A DNA stretch of 64,000 bases, from contig JABJAB010000072.1 in NCBI GenBank assembly GCA_018666235.1, positions 1 through 64,000 of the forward strand, written 5' to 3'. Source of the DNA: Ilumatobacter sp. GTDB taxonomy: Bacteria; Actinomycetota; Acidimicrobiia; Acidimicrobiales; Ilumatobacteraceae. Position numbers and translations under genes: made by a program. The notes below the pieces were generated by a model that was given only the letters and a program-made list of their open reading frames with translations, had not been told where the DNA came from and did no database searches. Numbering within the stretch: the first letter of the stretch is position 1; every line of letters begins with the position of its first letter. Below, one piece after another: positions 35,232 to 43,489 of the stretch.

Positions 35232-37582
35232 GAGACGAATGCCTTCCGCTCGCGCTCACTCAACAGTTTGCCGATGGGGAGCAGTGGTTGCGGTGATCCG
35301 GAAGCCTTGCTCCAGTTCTCGACCAACCAGCCCCGCTTGCGGGCAATGGCGGCGAGCCGCGTTTCGGGGTTGACCGCGACCGGGAAACCGACTGCTTCGA
35401 AGAGCGGCAAGTCTGATGATGAGTCCGCATATGCAACGCACTCGTCGAGGTCGAGGCCCTCCTGATCGCAGTAGTCGGCGAGCAGCTGCGCCCTGGCTTC
35501 GCCAGTCGGCGGGACCACCGGCATCTCGCCGGTGTAGGTCCCGTCGGGTTTGACGGTCATTTCTGCTGCGAAGATCTCGTCGAACAACGGCCGCAGTCCT
35601 TCCACATTGAAGCTGAGCGCGCCGGTGATCAGCACCGTGCGATGGCCAGCGGCGCGGTGCTCGCGTACCCGCCGGAGTCCGTCGGGGAAGCTCTTGGCCA
35701 TGATCAGTTGCGTCATCATCTCGCGGGCGTCTGCCTCGACCTGAGCAACCGGAGCATTCTCGTAACGGCGATAGAAGTGACGTAGGAAGTCGGTGCGGTC
35801 TTGTCGATCGATTTTGATCAGATTCGGTGCTTCGAGCAGCGTGCGCAAGACGTAGCGGAACCGCTCCGGAGTGTCGAGCCGGCGTGTGGCCAGCCACGAA
35901 TAACTCTCGACCACGTTCGAGGCGATCAGGGTGTTTTCAAGATCGAACGCCGCCACCTGACGCTTCGGATCGAGGACTTGCTGGCGCATGCGCCCCATGC
36001 GATCGGTGCTCTTCGACTTGCCCGGTGTCGACTTGACGCGAGCGTGCTGGACGATCGACGGGAGATGGATGCGGTTGACGTAGTGGTCCCAGTCGACCAC
36101 CCGCGGGTCGAAGTTGAAGTCGCGCTGGTCGTCGGCGTCGAGCGATTCCCACAGACCGAGCAGGTTGTCGACCTGATAGATCGCCTCGCATTCGGTGTAC
36201 AGGCCGTACAGCTCGACGTACTCCAGTGCCCGCTCGATGTCCTGACGCTTGGATTCCAGTTCGGCGGCGAAGTTGGCCTGTTTGCCACGCAGCGGTAGCG
36301 CTTGCAATGCCTTCTCAGCGGTGGTCAGTGTCTTCTGGGCGCGCGTGAGTTGCTTCTGCACTCGACCGCGGCCGGGGAACCGCCACTCGGGCACGATGAT
36401 CGGCTGGCCGTCCTTGTCATACAGCGGATTTGCTGTGAAGAACGCAGTGGTCCAATCGACCATTGCCCGATATCGGAGCGGGTTGACGCCACCGGAGGCC
36501 ACCTGACTGATCGCCGGTGCCCGCTCGGGGCCGGCGCCTGCGACGCCGATGATTGCTGCAACGACGATGTCGACGGGAATCACGTCGACGGTGCCCTCGG
36601 GGACGCCCGGGAACTCCTTGAGCAGTCCACCGGCGAAGGAGATGATGACCGGCTCGGCCATGCGAAACCCGCGGATCCAACCCGGGTTCGGTTCTGCCCA
36701 CGCCGACTCGATGATCGACGGCCGCACGATCGAGACCGGCACGGGGCCCTTCACCTCGGTCAAGGCCTGCTCGCCGAGGGCTTTGGTGTAGGCGTAGGCG
36801 TCTGGCCAACCGAGGCTTGCAGCGCGCGACCGGCCGGCATCGACGAGTTCGGCACGCACCCAGCGTTCGCGAAGCTGTTCGGTCTTTGCGGCGAGGGCGG
36901 GAGCGCCAGCAGCGCCGAGTTCTCCACGCGCCTCCTTGCGGAAGCGTTCAAGATTGTCGCGAGTGCGACTGATTGCTTCGGTATCGCCTTTGAGCCGACG
37001 GGCGGAGGCCACCTCGTTACGCCAGTCGAGACCGATGTCCCAGGGGCCCTCGCTGACGAGTTCTTCGGGGGCGCGGCCGCGACGGTTGCCGGCGACGTAG
37101 CACGTCGACACGGCCACGATGTGGGGCGTGATCTCAAGTTGGTTACACAGCTCGGCGATGCGGACCGGGCCGAGCAGGTTGATTTCCACTGCGGAGTTGA
37201 GTGGTGAGTCGAATGACACGGCTGCTGCTGAGTGGATGACGGTGCTGCAGCTTGCAAAGATCGCCCGGTCGGTGTCGTTCAGGTCAAGGCCATCGCGGCT
37301 GACGTCGCCGGCGATGGTGGTGATTCGCCGGTCGGTCATCTCGGCAAACGTCTCGGTTGCATCGGGCGCGCCATGGGATTCGCGCAGCCGATCGAAGGCG
37401 TTGTTTTTCAGAATTTCTTTCTGTGTCCGCTTGGCCGCAGGTGTTCGCTTGCCGTCGCGGACGAGCAGGACCAGCTCGCAGTCCGGGACCGAGCGAAGCA
37501 TGCGCTCGACGAGTGCTGTGCCCACGAAACCGGTGGACCCGGTGATGGCAATTCGTTTGCCTGCAAGGGATTCAGCAATCAC
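35228..37582 (-). CDS. fatty acyl-CoA reductase fused to HAD-IB hydrolase
   Basis: The 784-residue fusion has an extended SDR of the acyl-CoA/thioester reductase type at 1-520: IAITGSTGFVGTALVERML, VIHSAAAVSFDSPL, STCYVAGNRRG and catalytic YAYTKALGEQAL, then SIVRPSIIESAWAEP. The last 240 residues are a HAD-IB domain with FDLENTLIASN (D547), VLITGALSF and YADSSSDLPLFEAVG. The HAD motif reads DxE rather than DxD. The first part should reduce acyl-CoA to aldehyde or alcohol; the HAD part may dephosphorylate a partner product. The GTG at 37582 heads the operon, next to a palindromic operator. Confidence 0.82.
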   Translation of the reverse strand: MIAESLAGKRIAITGSTGFVGTALVERMLRSVPDCELVLLVRDGKRTPAAKRTQKEILKNNAFDRLRESHGAPDATETFAEMTDRRITTIAGDVSRDGLDLNDTDRAIFASCSTVIHSAAAVSFDSPLNSAVEINLLGPVRIAELCNQLEITPHIVAVSTCYVAGNRRGRAPEELVSEGPWDIGLDWRNEVASARRLKGDTEAISRTRDNLERFRKEARGELGAAGAPALAAKTEQLRERWVRAELVDAGRSRAASLGWPDAYAYTKALGEQALTEVKGPVPVSIVRPSIIESAWAEPNPGWIRGFRMAEPVIISFAGGLLKEFPGVPEGTVDVIPVDIVVAAIIGVAGAGPERAPAISQVASGGVNPLRYRAMVDWTTAFFTANPLYDKDGQPIIVPEWRFPGRGRVQKQLTRAQKTLTTAEKALQALPLRGKQANFAAELESKRQDIERALEYVELYGLYTECEAIYQVDNLLGLWESLDADDQRDFNFDPRVVDWDHYVNRIHLPSIVQHARVKSTPGKSKSTDRMGRMRQQVLDPKRQVAAFDLENTLIASNVVESYSWLATRRLDTPERFRYVLRTLLEAPNLIKIDRQDRTDFLRHFYRRYENAPVAQVEADAREMMTQLIMAKSFPDGLRRVREHRAAGHRTVLITGALSFNVEGLRPLFDEIFAAEMTVKPDGTYTGEMPVVPPTGEARAQLLADYCDQEGLDLDECVAYADSSSDLPLFEAVGFPVAVNPETRLAAIARKRGWLVENWSKASGSPQPLLPIGKLLSERERKAFVS

Positions 37583-37602
37583 GGGTGCAGTTCTAGCATG
37601 AT

Positions 37603-37622
37603 TCTCTACCAATTGGTAGAGA
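37603..37622. promoter_or_regulatory. 20-bp perfect palindrome, TetR operator candidate
   Basis: TCTCTACCAATTGGTAGAGA is fully self-complementary and lies between the divergent reductase operon and the TetR gene. On the minus strand a TTGGCA (37632-37627) and TAGAGA (37608-37603) pair spaced 18 bases forms a possible promoter whose -10 is inside the palindrome, so a bound repressor would block the operon. Confidence 0.8.
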
Positions 37623-37726
37623 GAGCTGCCAAGATGATGTGATGCGCGATGGCGACACGGGTGGCGAGGGTGATGACAACAGCGATCCAGAGTGGGATCG
37701 AGAGTGGAATGAGAACTGGGACGCCG

Positions 37727-38323
37727 ATGCCTGACCGAACCACTCGGGAGCGCATTCTCGACGCAGCGCTCGACCTGTTCGGCGCACGCGGCGTTGATGC
37801 CGTGTCGCTTGACGAGATCGCTCGTCATGTCGGTGTCCGCAAGCAGACCGTTCTCTACTGGTTCGACTCCAAGGAGGTGCTCGTGGACGCGGTGTTGGAG
37901 AAGGTTGCTGCGGAACTGGTCGTCGTCATCGACGCCGCAGTCCGCGCTGCGCCAGATGACCCGCTGGATCGTGTTGACGCAGTGGTGCGTGCGGTCTTCC
38001 GCCCCGCAGTTCGTCGTCCGGCTCTTCTCGGCCTGGTGCGCGAAGTCAGCCGGCTCAATCAGTCGCAGGCCGATCGCCTGGCAGCGCACATCTCACCGCT
38101 TGTCGAGCGTGCCGTCCACTATCTGGCAGCGGAGATGGAGACCGGCCGTCTCCGCACAGGAGACCCTCGATTGATCGCGGCGTTGAGCTACGCAACGGTG
38201 ACCGGCATCGCAACGGAACCCGAAGCGCTCCGCACTGTCGGGTGGGTCGCTGATCAGGCTGGCCTTCGTGCGTTGCGCGATGAGCTGCGCGCGTTCCTCC
38301 GTGCTGCCCTCACCCCATCCTGA
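37727..38323 (+). CDS. TetR/AcrR family transcriptional regulator
   Basis: The 198-residue protein begins RTTRERILDAALDLFGARGV and SLDEIARHVGVRKQTVLYWF, the TetR DNA-binding three-helix head, with an all-helical ligand domain behind. It is divergent from the acyl-reductase operon with the 20-bp palindrome between, so it probably represses that operon and itself in answer to an acyl-CoA or lipid. The ATG at 37727 gives the normal N terminus; an upstream ATG at 37649 in frame would add a Gly/Thr-rich leader. Confidence 0.88.
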   Translation: MPDRTTRERILDAALDLFGARGVDAVSLDEIARHVGVRKQTVLYWFDSKEVLVDAVLEKVAAELVVVIDAAVRAAPDDPLDRVDAVVRAVFRPAVRRPALLGLVREVSRLNQSQADRLAAHISPLVERAVHYLAAEMETGRLRTGDPRLIAALSYATVTGIATEPEALRTVGWVADQAGLRALRDELRAFLRAALTPS

Positions 38324-38359
38324 CCGAACCCCATCCTGACCGAAAACCTGACCGAAAAA
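38313..38359. repeat. 16-bp tandem repeat at the TetR 3' end
   Basis: Two perfect 16-bp copies of CCCCATCCTGACCGAA and a third, shorter copy (CCTGACCGAA) follow each other. The first copy contains the stop codon of the TetR gene. The remaining non-coding sequence to 38461 also holds a short GGGTGGATC duplication at about 38403-38420. Confidence 0.85.
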
Positions 38360-38461
38360 TGTGGGATGAGCGTCGCCGCGCGACGTTCTTCCTCCATATT
38401 TCGGGTGGATCGGGTGGATCGGTGGGTCTGGGCAGACTTGGCTGCGGCGGTGTGCGGTGCT

Positions 38462-39580
38462 TTAGTGCGCAGTGTTGCGCCGGCGTCGCGAGTGGCGTTC
38501 CAGTGCAAGATCGACGAGTCGGTCGATGATCTCTGGGTAGCTCACTCCGTCGGCGATCCACATCTTCGGGAACATCGAGATCGGGGTGAAACCCGGCATC
38601 GTGTTGACCTCGTTGAGCAGAAAGCCACGTCCAGGTTTGCCGTTGATCTCGGTGGCAGGATCTTCCCAGAAGAAGTCGACTCGCGACAGACCTTCGCACC
38701 GCAAGGCCCGGTACGTCTCGATTGCGAGCTCTTTCGCCGTGGCGAGGGCGTCGTCTCCAATCGGGGCAGGAATGACCGCATATGACCCGTCGGCCAGGTA
38801 CTTGTCTTCGTAGCTGTAGAAGTCATCGCCTGGCACGATCTCGCCCGGCGTCGCTGCCGTGGGCTGGTGATTGCCGAGCACGGCGACTTCGATTTCCTTA
38901 CCGACTACGGCTTCTTCGACGACGACCACTTCGTCGTAACTGAGGGCGACGTCGATCGCAGCGTTGAGCTCATCGACGCTCGACGCTTTCGAGACGCCGA
39001 CCGATGAGCCCATGTTTGCCGGCTTCACGAACACGGGGAGCCCAAGGTCATCGACGATTGTGGTCGCGAGCGACGGCGTCATCTCGTGTTCGGCGAATGC
39101 CCGGTACCGAGCCTGGGGGATGCCCGCGGCAGCGACGACCTGCTTGGCCATGGCTTTGTCCATTGCGACCGCAGAACCAAGGACGCCGGTGCCGACGTAG
39201 GGCAGGTTGGCGAGTTCGAGGAGTCCTTGGATCGTTCCGTCCTCACCCATCGGGCCGTGGAGGAGCGGCATGACGACCGTGGTTGAGGGCTCGGCTGAGG
39301 CGGCGGAAAGGATCGGCGTCGGTGATACGTCAGACCCCGTCGGGTCGAGTTGTGCTGGCAATCTGCCCCCACCTGAAGCCAGCGCAGCAACCGCCTGGTC
39401 GGCAATCGCCCACTGTCCGTCGGTCGAAATTCCGATCGGGGTGATGCGGTACTTCGCCGGATCCGCCGCGGCCAACACATGGGCGGCGGTGGTGCACGAG
39501 ACGTCATGTTCGGCGCTTTCGCCACCGAAGACGACGATCAGGTGGATCCGTTCGTCCGTGTCGATCGGGGTGCCACTCAT
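38462..39580 (-). CDS. ddl: D-alanine--D-alanine ligase
   Basis: Ddl joins two D-Ala with ATP for peptidoglycan precursor synthesis. The 372-residue ATP-grasp protein has VVFGGESAEHDVSCTTA, LHGPMGEDGTIQGLLEL, PVFVKPANMGSSVGVSK (ATP-binding Lys and glycine loop), VVEEAVVGKEIEVAVLG and FLLNEVNTMPGFTP, the complete active site. It is divergent from murF, which uses its product; the gap is 45 bases. This pair stands outside any visible dcw division cluster. Confidence 0.95.
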   Translation of the reverse strand: MSGTPIDTDERIHLIVVFGGESAEHDVSCTTAAHVLAAADPAKYRITPIGISTDGQWAIADQAVAALASGGGRLPAQLDPTGSDVSPTPILSAASAEPSTTVVMPLLHGPMGEDGTIQGLLELANLPYVGTGVLGSAVAMDKAMAKQVVAAAGIPQARYRAFAEHEMTPSLATTIVDDLGLPVFVKPANMGSSVGVSKASSVDELNAAIDVALSYDEVVVVEEAVVGKEIEVAVLGNHQPTAATPGEIVPGDDFYSYEDKYLADGSYAVIPAPIGDDALATAKELAIETYRALRCEGLSRVDFFWEDPATEINGKPGRGFLLNEVNTMPGFTPISMFPKMWIADGVSYPEIIDRLVDLALERHSRRRRNTAH

Positions 39581-39625
39581 CGTCCTCCACCAATCGTCAT
39601 AGTGCGAACGGTACCGTCGACGCCC

Positions 39626-40921
39626 GTGAGGATTCTGGCATCAGCAGCAGCAACCGGCATCGGTGGACGACTGGTCGGGCCCGATGTCGAGTTCGACGGC
39701 GCATCGTTTGACTCGCGCTTGGTGCGACCGGGCCAGTTGTTCGTGCCGATTGTGGCTCATCGGAACGGCCACGAGTACATCGAAACCGCCCGGTCAGCCG
39801 GAGCGGTCGTGCATCTCACGAGCCAGCCGGGGCAGGCTGCGGAGGGGGCCACCTCGATTGAAGTTGCTGACACCGCCGCCGCGCTGATGGCGCTTGCGGC
39901 GTGGGCTCGCGGTCAATCGGTCGGCAAGGTCGTCGGTGTCACCGGCAGCGTTGGTAAGACATCGACCAAGGACCTGATTGCCGCCGCGTGCGCATCTGAG
40001 CTTCGGACAGCGGCCAACGAACGCAGCTTCAACAACGAGCAGGGGTTGCCGATCACGGTGCTGAATGCGCCCGATGACACCGAGGTCCTCGTGTTGGAGA
40101 TGGGGATGCGCGGCTTTGGCGAGATCACGAGACTCTGCGACGTCGCCCGACCGGACATCGGCGTGGTCACCGCCGTTGGCCACTCTCACACCGAACGAGT
40201 CGGTGGCATCGAGGGTGTCGCGAAGGCGAAGAAGGAGCTGGTCGAGGCGCTGGACGCGTCGGGTACAGCGATCCTCAACGCCGATGATGAGCGCGTGCTG
40301 GCGATGGCTCGGCACACGGACGCCACTGTTCTCACGTATGGCGCTGCGGGCGATGTGCGGGTCAGCGGCCTCGCACTTGATGCGCTGGCCCGCCCTCGAT
40401 TCCGCGTCGACACCCCGTGGGGAAACGCCGACGTCGAACTGGCGACGAGCGGCGCGCACATGGCATCAAATGCCGCAGCCGCAATCGCTGTTGCCGGGTC
40501 CGTCGGCGTGTCGCTTGACGCTGCAGTCGAGGCATTGGCGACAGCGTCGATCTCGGGCATGCGGATGGAAGTGTCGACGGCGCCGTCCGGAGCCACGGTC
40601 ATCAACGATGCCTACAACGCCAACCCGACATCAATGGTCGCGGCGCTCGAAGCCCTGGCAGCGATGGAGGCAGATCGTCGTATCGCCATCCTCGGCCTCA
40701 TGGGGGAACTGGACGATGACGTCGAGGGCCATCGTGAAGTTGCGCGCATCGCTGAGACGCTTGGTGTTCAGGTCGTCGCCACCGGAACGGATTTTTACGG
40801 CGTCCGACCGACCGACGATCCGGTCGCGCTCATCGGCAAATTCCAAGCGGGCGATGTGGTGCTGGTCAAGGCCAGCCGGTCGGCCGGCCTCGAGCGCATC
40901 GTCGACCAACTGCTCAGCTGA
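39626..40921 (+). CDS. murF: UDP-N-acetylmuramoyl-tripeptide--D-alanyl-D-alanine ligase
   Basis: MurF adds D-Ala-D-Ala to the UDP-MurNAc tripeptide. The 431-residue protein shows FDSRLVRPGQLFVP, the P-loop GVTGSVGKTSTKDLI, NERSFNNEQGLPITVLN, MGMRGFGEI, TAVGHSHTERVG and the C-terminal INDAYNANPTSMVAAL, all standard Mur-ligase motifs. GTG 39626 was chosen to start the N-terminal uridine-binding domain; the frame runs further back but overlaps ddl. Functionally and physically paired with ddl. Confidence 0.95.
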   Translation: MRILASAAATGIGGRLVGPDVEFDGASFDSRLVRPGQLFVPIVAHRNGHEYIETARSAGAVVHLTSQPGQAAEGATSIEVADTAAALMALAAWARGQSVGKVVGVTGSVGKTSTKDLIAAACASELRTAANERSFNNEQGLPITVLNAPDDTEVLVLEMGMRGFGEITRLCDVARPDIGVVTAVGHSHTERVGGIEGVAKAKKELVEALDASGTAILNADDERVLAMARHTDATVLTYGAAGDVRVSGLALDALARPRFRVDTPWGNADVELATSGAHMASNAAAAIAVAGSVGVSLDAAVEALATASISGMRMEVSTAPSGATVINDAYNANPTSMVAALEALAAMEADRRIAILGLMGELDDDVEGHREVARIAETLGVQVVATGTDFYGVRPTDDPVALIGKFQAGDVVLVKASRSAGLERIVDQLLS

Positions 40922-40929
40922 GTCAGCCC

Positions 40930-40950
40930 GAGTTACTTTGGGGTCGGACC
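40930..40950. repeat. intergenic palindromic repeat, copy 2
   Basis: GAGTTACTTTGGGGTCGG then ACC differs by one substitution and one deletion from the copy at 5767-5788. It lies between the convergent murF and MFS genes. The core GGGTC-G-GACCC is a near-perfect palindrome. Confidence 0.6.
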
Positions 40951-40963
40951 CATCCGTCACTCG

Positions 40964-42280
40964 TTAGATAAGGCGGCTGGCGTTGACCGGTGTGTATTTC
41001 TCTCCGCCTTCGCTCTCGGGCAAGAACGCGTTGCGCTGCAAGTGGCGCAGATCGACCCAGTACGCAAGGAAGATCGCAAACGCGGCGCCAAAGCCGAGCA
41101 CGGCACGAGCGCCGACCCACTCGATGACCACGCCGAAGAACAGGTTGCCGATCGGCACGGTGCCACCGAAGACCATGAACCAGAGTGGCATCACGGCGGC
41201 CCGCTCGGTGTTCTTCAGATTCAGCTGCAGCTCAGTGGTGATCGCTGTGGCGGTCATGAAGTACGCGAACCCAAGCAGAAAGCCTACGGGGTACGGCAGG
41301 AACGAGTCGCGGAGCTGCGAGAAGACGGCGAGGACAACAGCGAAGCCGGTGAACCCCCGAACGATCAGTGTGTGGCGGCGCACGTCGGCCAGCCAGGTAC
41401 CGACCGAGATGGCACCGAAGAAGGCACCGAGCCCCCACGTTGCGTACAGCGCCCGGTATTGGTTGCCGAGCGCGTCGAATCCGAAGTTGAGCTCGGCGAT
41501 CGACGGGAACAGTCCGACGAACGGCAAGCTGAACAGTGAGAACAGGAACATGCCGAGAAGGAGTCGGGAGAGCACCTGTCGCTCGCGGACGATGTGGAAG
41601 CCGGTCAGCAAACGACGCCAGCCGACTTCAGTGAATGTGCCTCGGACGTCGGGCATCCGCACGATGAGTAACGCAACGATGAAGAAGACGTAGGTCGCCG
41701 CATTCACGGTGAAGATTTGCGCGGTGCTCATGCCGGTCGCGGCGAGTACAGCAGCGAGGACCGGTCCCATCACTCGGCTGCCGTTGATCATCGCAGAGTT
41801 CAGACTGATGGCTCCGGGCAAGTCCTGACGGTGCACGAGGAGGGGCATACTCGCCTGGAAGGCCGGCGCATTCAACGCGTTGGCGATGCCGATTGCGAGT
41901 TGTGTTCCGAAGATCGCGACCAGCGCTGCGTCCTGTGCCACGAAGAAGGCAAGACACAGCGTGAGTACAGCGGAGATCGACTGCATCGTGAGCTGCAACT
42001 TCTGCTTCGACACCTTGTCGGCGAGCACTCCGGCGGGAATCGACAAGATGAGGAGCGGCCCGAGCTGCATGAAAATCGCGACGCCGACGAACGCTGGTCG
42101 GTCGGTGCGGTCTTGGATATAGGCGGGCAGAGTGAAGTTCTGCATCCACGTGCCGATCTGCGACAGCGCCAAACCGACGAAGATGATGCGGAACGAGCGG
42201 TACGACCACGCAGCCTTGGCGCTGCCGGGTACACGGCCGTGCTGAGGGGGTTTCGGGTCGGTGTAGTCGAACGCAGTCAG
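40964..42280 (-). CDS. MFS transporter, EntS-like
   Basis: The protein has twelve predicted membrane helices, with the MFS loop pattern GVLADKVSKQKLQL between helices 2 and 3 and AINGSR-type sequence NSAMINGSRVMGPVLAAVLAA mid-protein, the pattern of the EntS/MFS_3 exporters. A start at the TTG at 42172 would cut into helix 1. The frame continues to 42280, where CTG-ACT-GCG-TTC-GAC would give (M)TAFDYTDP; no ATG, GTG or TTG lies between. I therefore extend to the CTG, with caution. Substrate unknown. It follows the epoxide hydrolase gene by 11 bases. Confidence 0.75.
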   Translation of the reverse strand: MTAFDYTDPKPPQHGRVPGSAKAAWSYRSFRIIFVGLALSQIGTWMQNFTLPAYIQDRTDRPAFVGVAIFMQLGPLLILSIPAGVLADKVSKQKLQLTMQSISAVLTLCLAFFVAQDAALVAIFGTQLAIGIANALNAPAFQASMPLLVHRQDLPGAISLNSAMINGSRVMGPVLAAVLAATGMSTAQIFTVNAATYVFFIVALLIVRMPDVRGTFTEVGWRRLLTGFHIVRERQVLSRLLLGMFLFSLFSLPFVGLFPSIAELNFGFDALGNQYRALYATWGLGAFFGAISVGTWLADVRRHTLIVRGFTGFAVVLAVFSQLRDSFLPYPVGFLLGFAYFMTATAITTELQLNLKNTERAAVMPLWFMVFGGTVPIGNLFFGVVIEWVGARAVLGFGAAFAIFLAYWVDLRHLQRNAFLPESEGGEKYTPVNASRLI

Positions 42281-42291
42281 AAGGTCCGACG

Positions 42292-43455
42292 TTAGCGAGC
42301 CGCTCGATGAAAGGGTCGGAACATCATTCTGATCTCTTTGACATAGGTCTCTGGCACCTCGAACGCTGCAAAATGACCGCCACGGTCATACTCGGCCCAG
42401 TGGACGATGTTGGTGTAGCCATCCTCCACCCACTCCCGCACCGGCGGGGCGATCTCCTCGGGGAAGACCGCGAAGCCGGTCGGAATGTCGACGGTATGGC
42501 GGGTGCCTTTGCCGAAGCTCTCCCAGTACAACCGGCCGGAGGAGGCGGCGTTGCCATTGATCCAATACAGCATGATGTTGTCGAGGAGTTCGTCGCGTGT
42601 GAGGACATCTTCAGGGTGGCCACCGCGTTCGGAGTCGCGGGTGTCAGTCCACGCCCAGAACTTCTCGAGGATCCAGGCAGCCTGTCCGGCAGGTGAATCG
42701 ACGAGGCCGTAACCGACGGTTTGGGGCCGTGTCGCCTGCTGCTTTGAATAGCCCGAGTCCCAGTCTCGGTAGTACTGCAGGTGCTCGAGCGTCCGTTTGG
42801 CTGCATCGCTCAGTTCGCCGTCGAGCTTCGGGCGCGCACCCATGGCGAGGGTGACGTGGATCGCAGCGCAGTGTTCGGTATCGAGCGCGCCGAGCGCCGT
42901 CGTCACGCCGGATCCCCAGTCGCCGCCTTGCGCGACGTAGCGGTGGTACCCGAGGCGCGCCATGAGTTCGGCGAAGGTGGTCGCGATCTTGTCGACGCCC
43001 CAGCCGGTGACCGTCGGCTTGCCGGAGAACCCGTACCCGGGCAGCGAGGGCGCAATGACGTGGAACGCATCCGCTGCATCGCCACCGTGGTTCGTCGGGT
43101 CGGTGAGTGGTTCGATCACCTTGTGGAACTCGACAATCGAGCCTGGCCATCCGTGCGTGAGCAGCAGGGGAGTTGCATCGGGATGCGGTGATCGTTGGTG
43201 AATGAAGTGGATATCGAGGTGGTCGATGGTGGTGACGAACTGATCGAACCGGTTGAGCTCAGCCTCGCGGGCTCGCCAGTTGTACTGCTCGGCCCAGTAG
43301 CCGCAGACGTCCTGCACATAGGTGAGCGGCGTGCCCTGCGACCAATCGTCGACCAACTCGCGTTCGGGCCAACGCGTGTTGCGCAGCCGTGATCGGAGAT
43401 CGTCGAGGATCTCGTTACTGACGTTGATCGTGAAGGGTCGGATGTCAGTGCTCAT
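42292..43455 (-). CDS. epoxide hydrolase (EHN-type alpha/beta hydrolase)
   Basis: The 387-residue protein has the epoxide-hydrolase N-terminal domain (about 1-110, FTINVSNEILDDLRSRL, RWPERELVDDW), then LTHGWPGSIVEFHKVIEPL with the HGxP oxyanion motif, the nucleophile Asp in AQGGDWGSGVTT, and the catalytic His in YDRGGHFAAFEVPE. It opens epoxides to diols with water. The ATG at 43455 starts the EHN domain. It heads a two-gene unit with the MFS exporter, suggesting a detoxify-and-export pair. Confidence 0.9.
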   Translation of the reverse strand: MSTDIRPFTINVSNEILDDLRSRLRNTRWPERELVDDWSQGTPLTYVQDVCGYWAEQYNWRAREAELNRFDQFVTTIDHLDIHFIHQRSPHPDATPLLLTHGWPGSIVEFHKVIEPLTDPTNHGGDAADAFHVIAPSLPGYGFSGKPTVTGWGVDKIATTFAELMARLGYHRYVAQGGDWGSGVTTALGALDTEHCAAIHVTLAMGARPKLDGELSDAAKRTLEHLQYYRDWDSGYSKQQATRPQTVGYGLVDSPAGQAAWILEKFWAWTDTRDSERGGHPEDVLTRDELLDNIMLYWINGNAASSGRLYWESFGKGTRHTVDIPTGFAVFPEEIAPPVREWVEDGYTNIVHWAEYDRGGHFAAFEVPETYVKEIRMMFRPFHRAAR

Positions 43456-43489
43456 CGCGTCACCGTAGGGCGAGCGACCTTGGGGTCGA

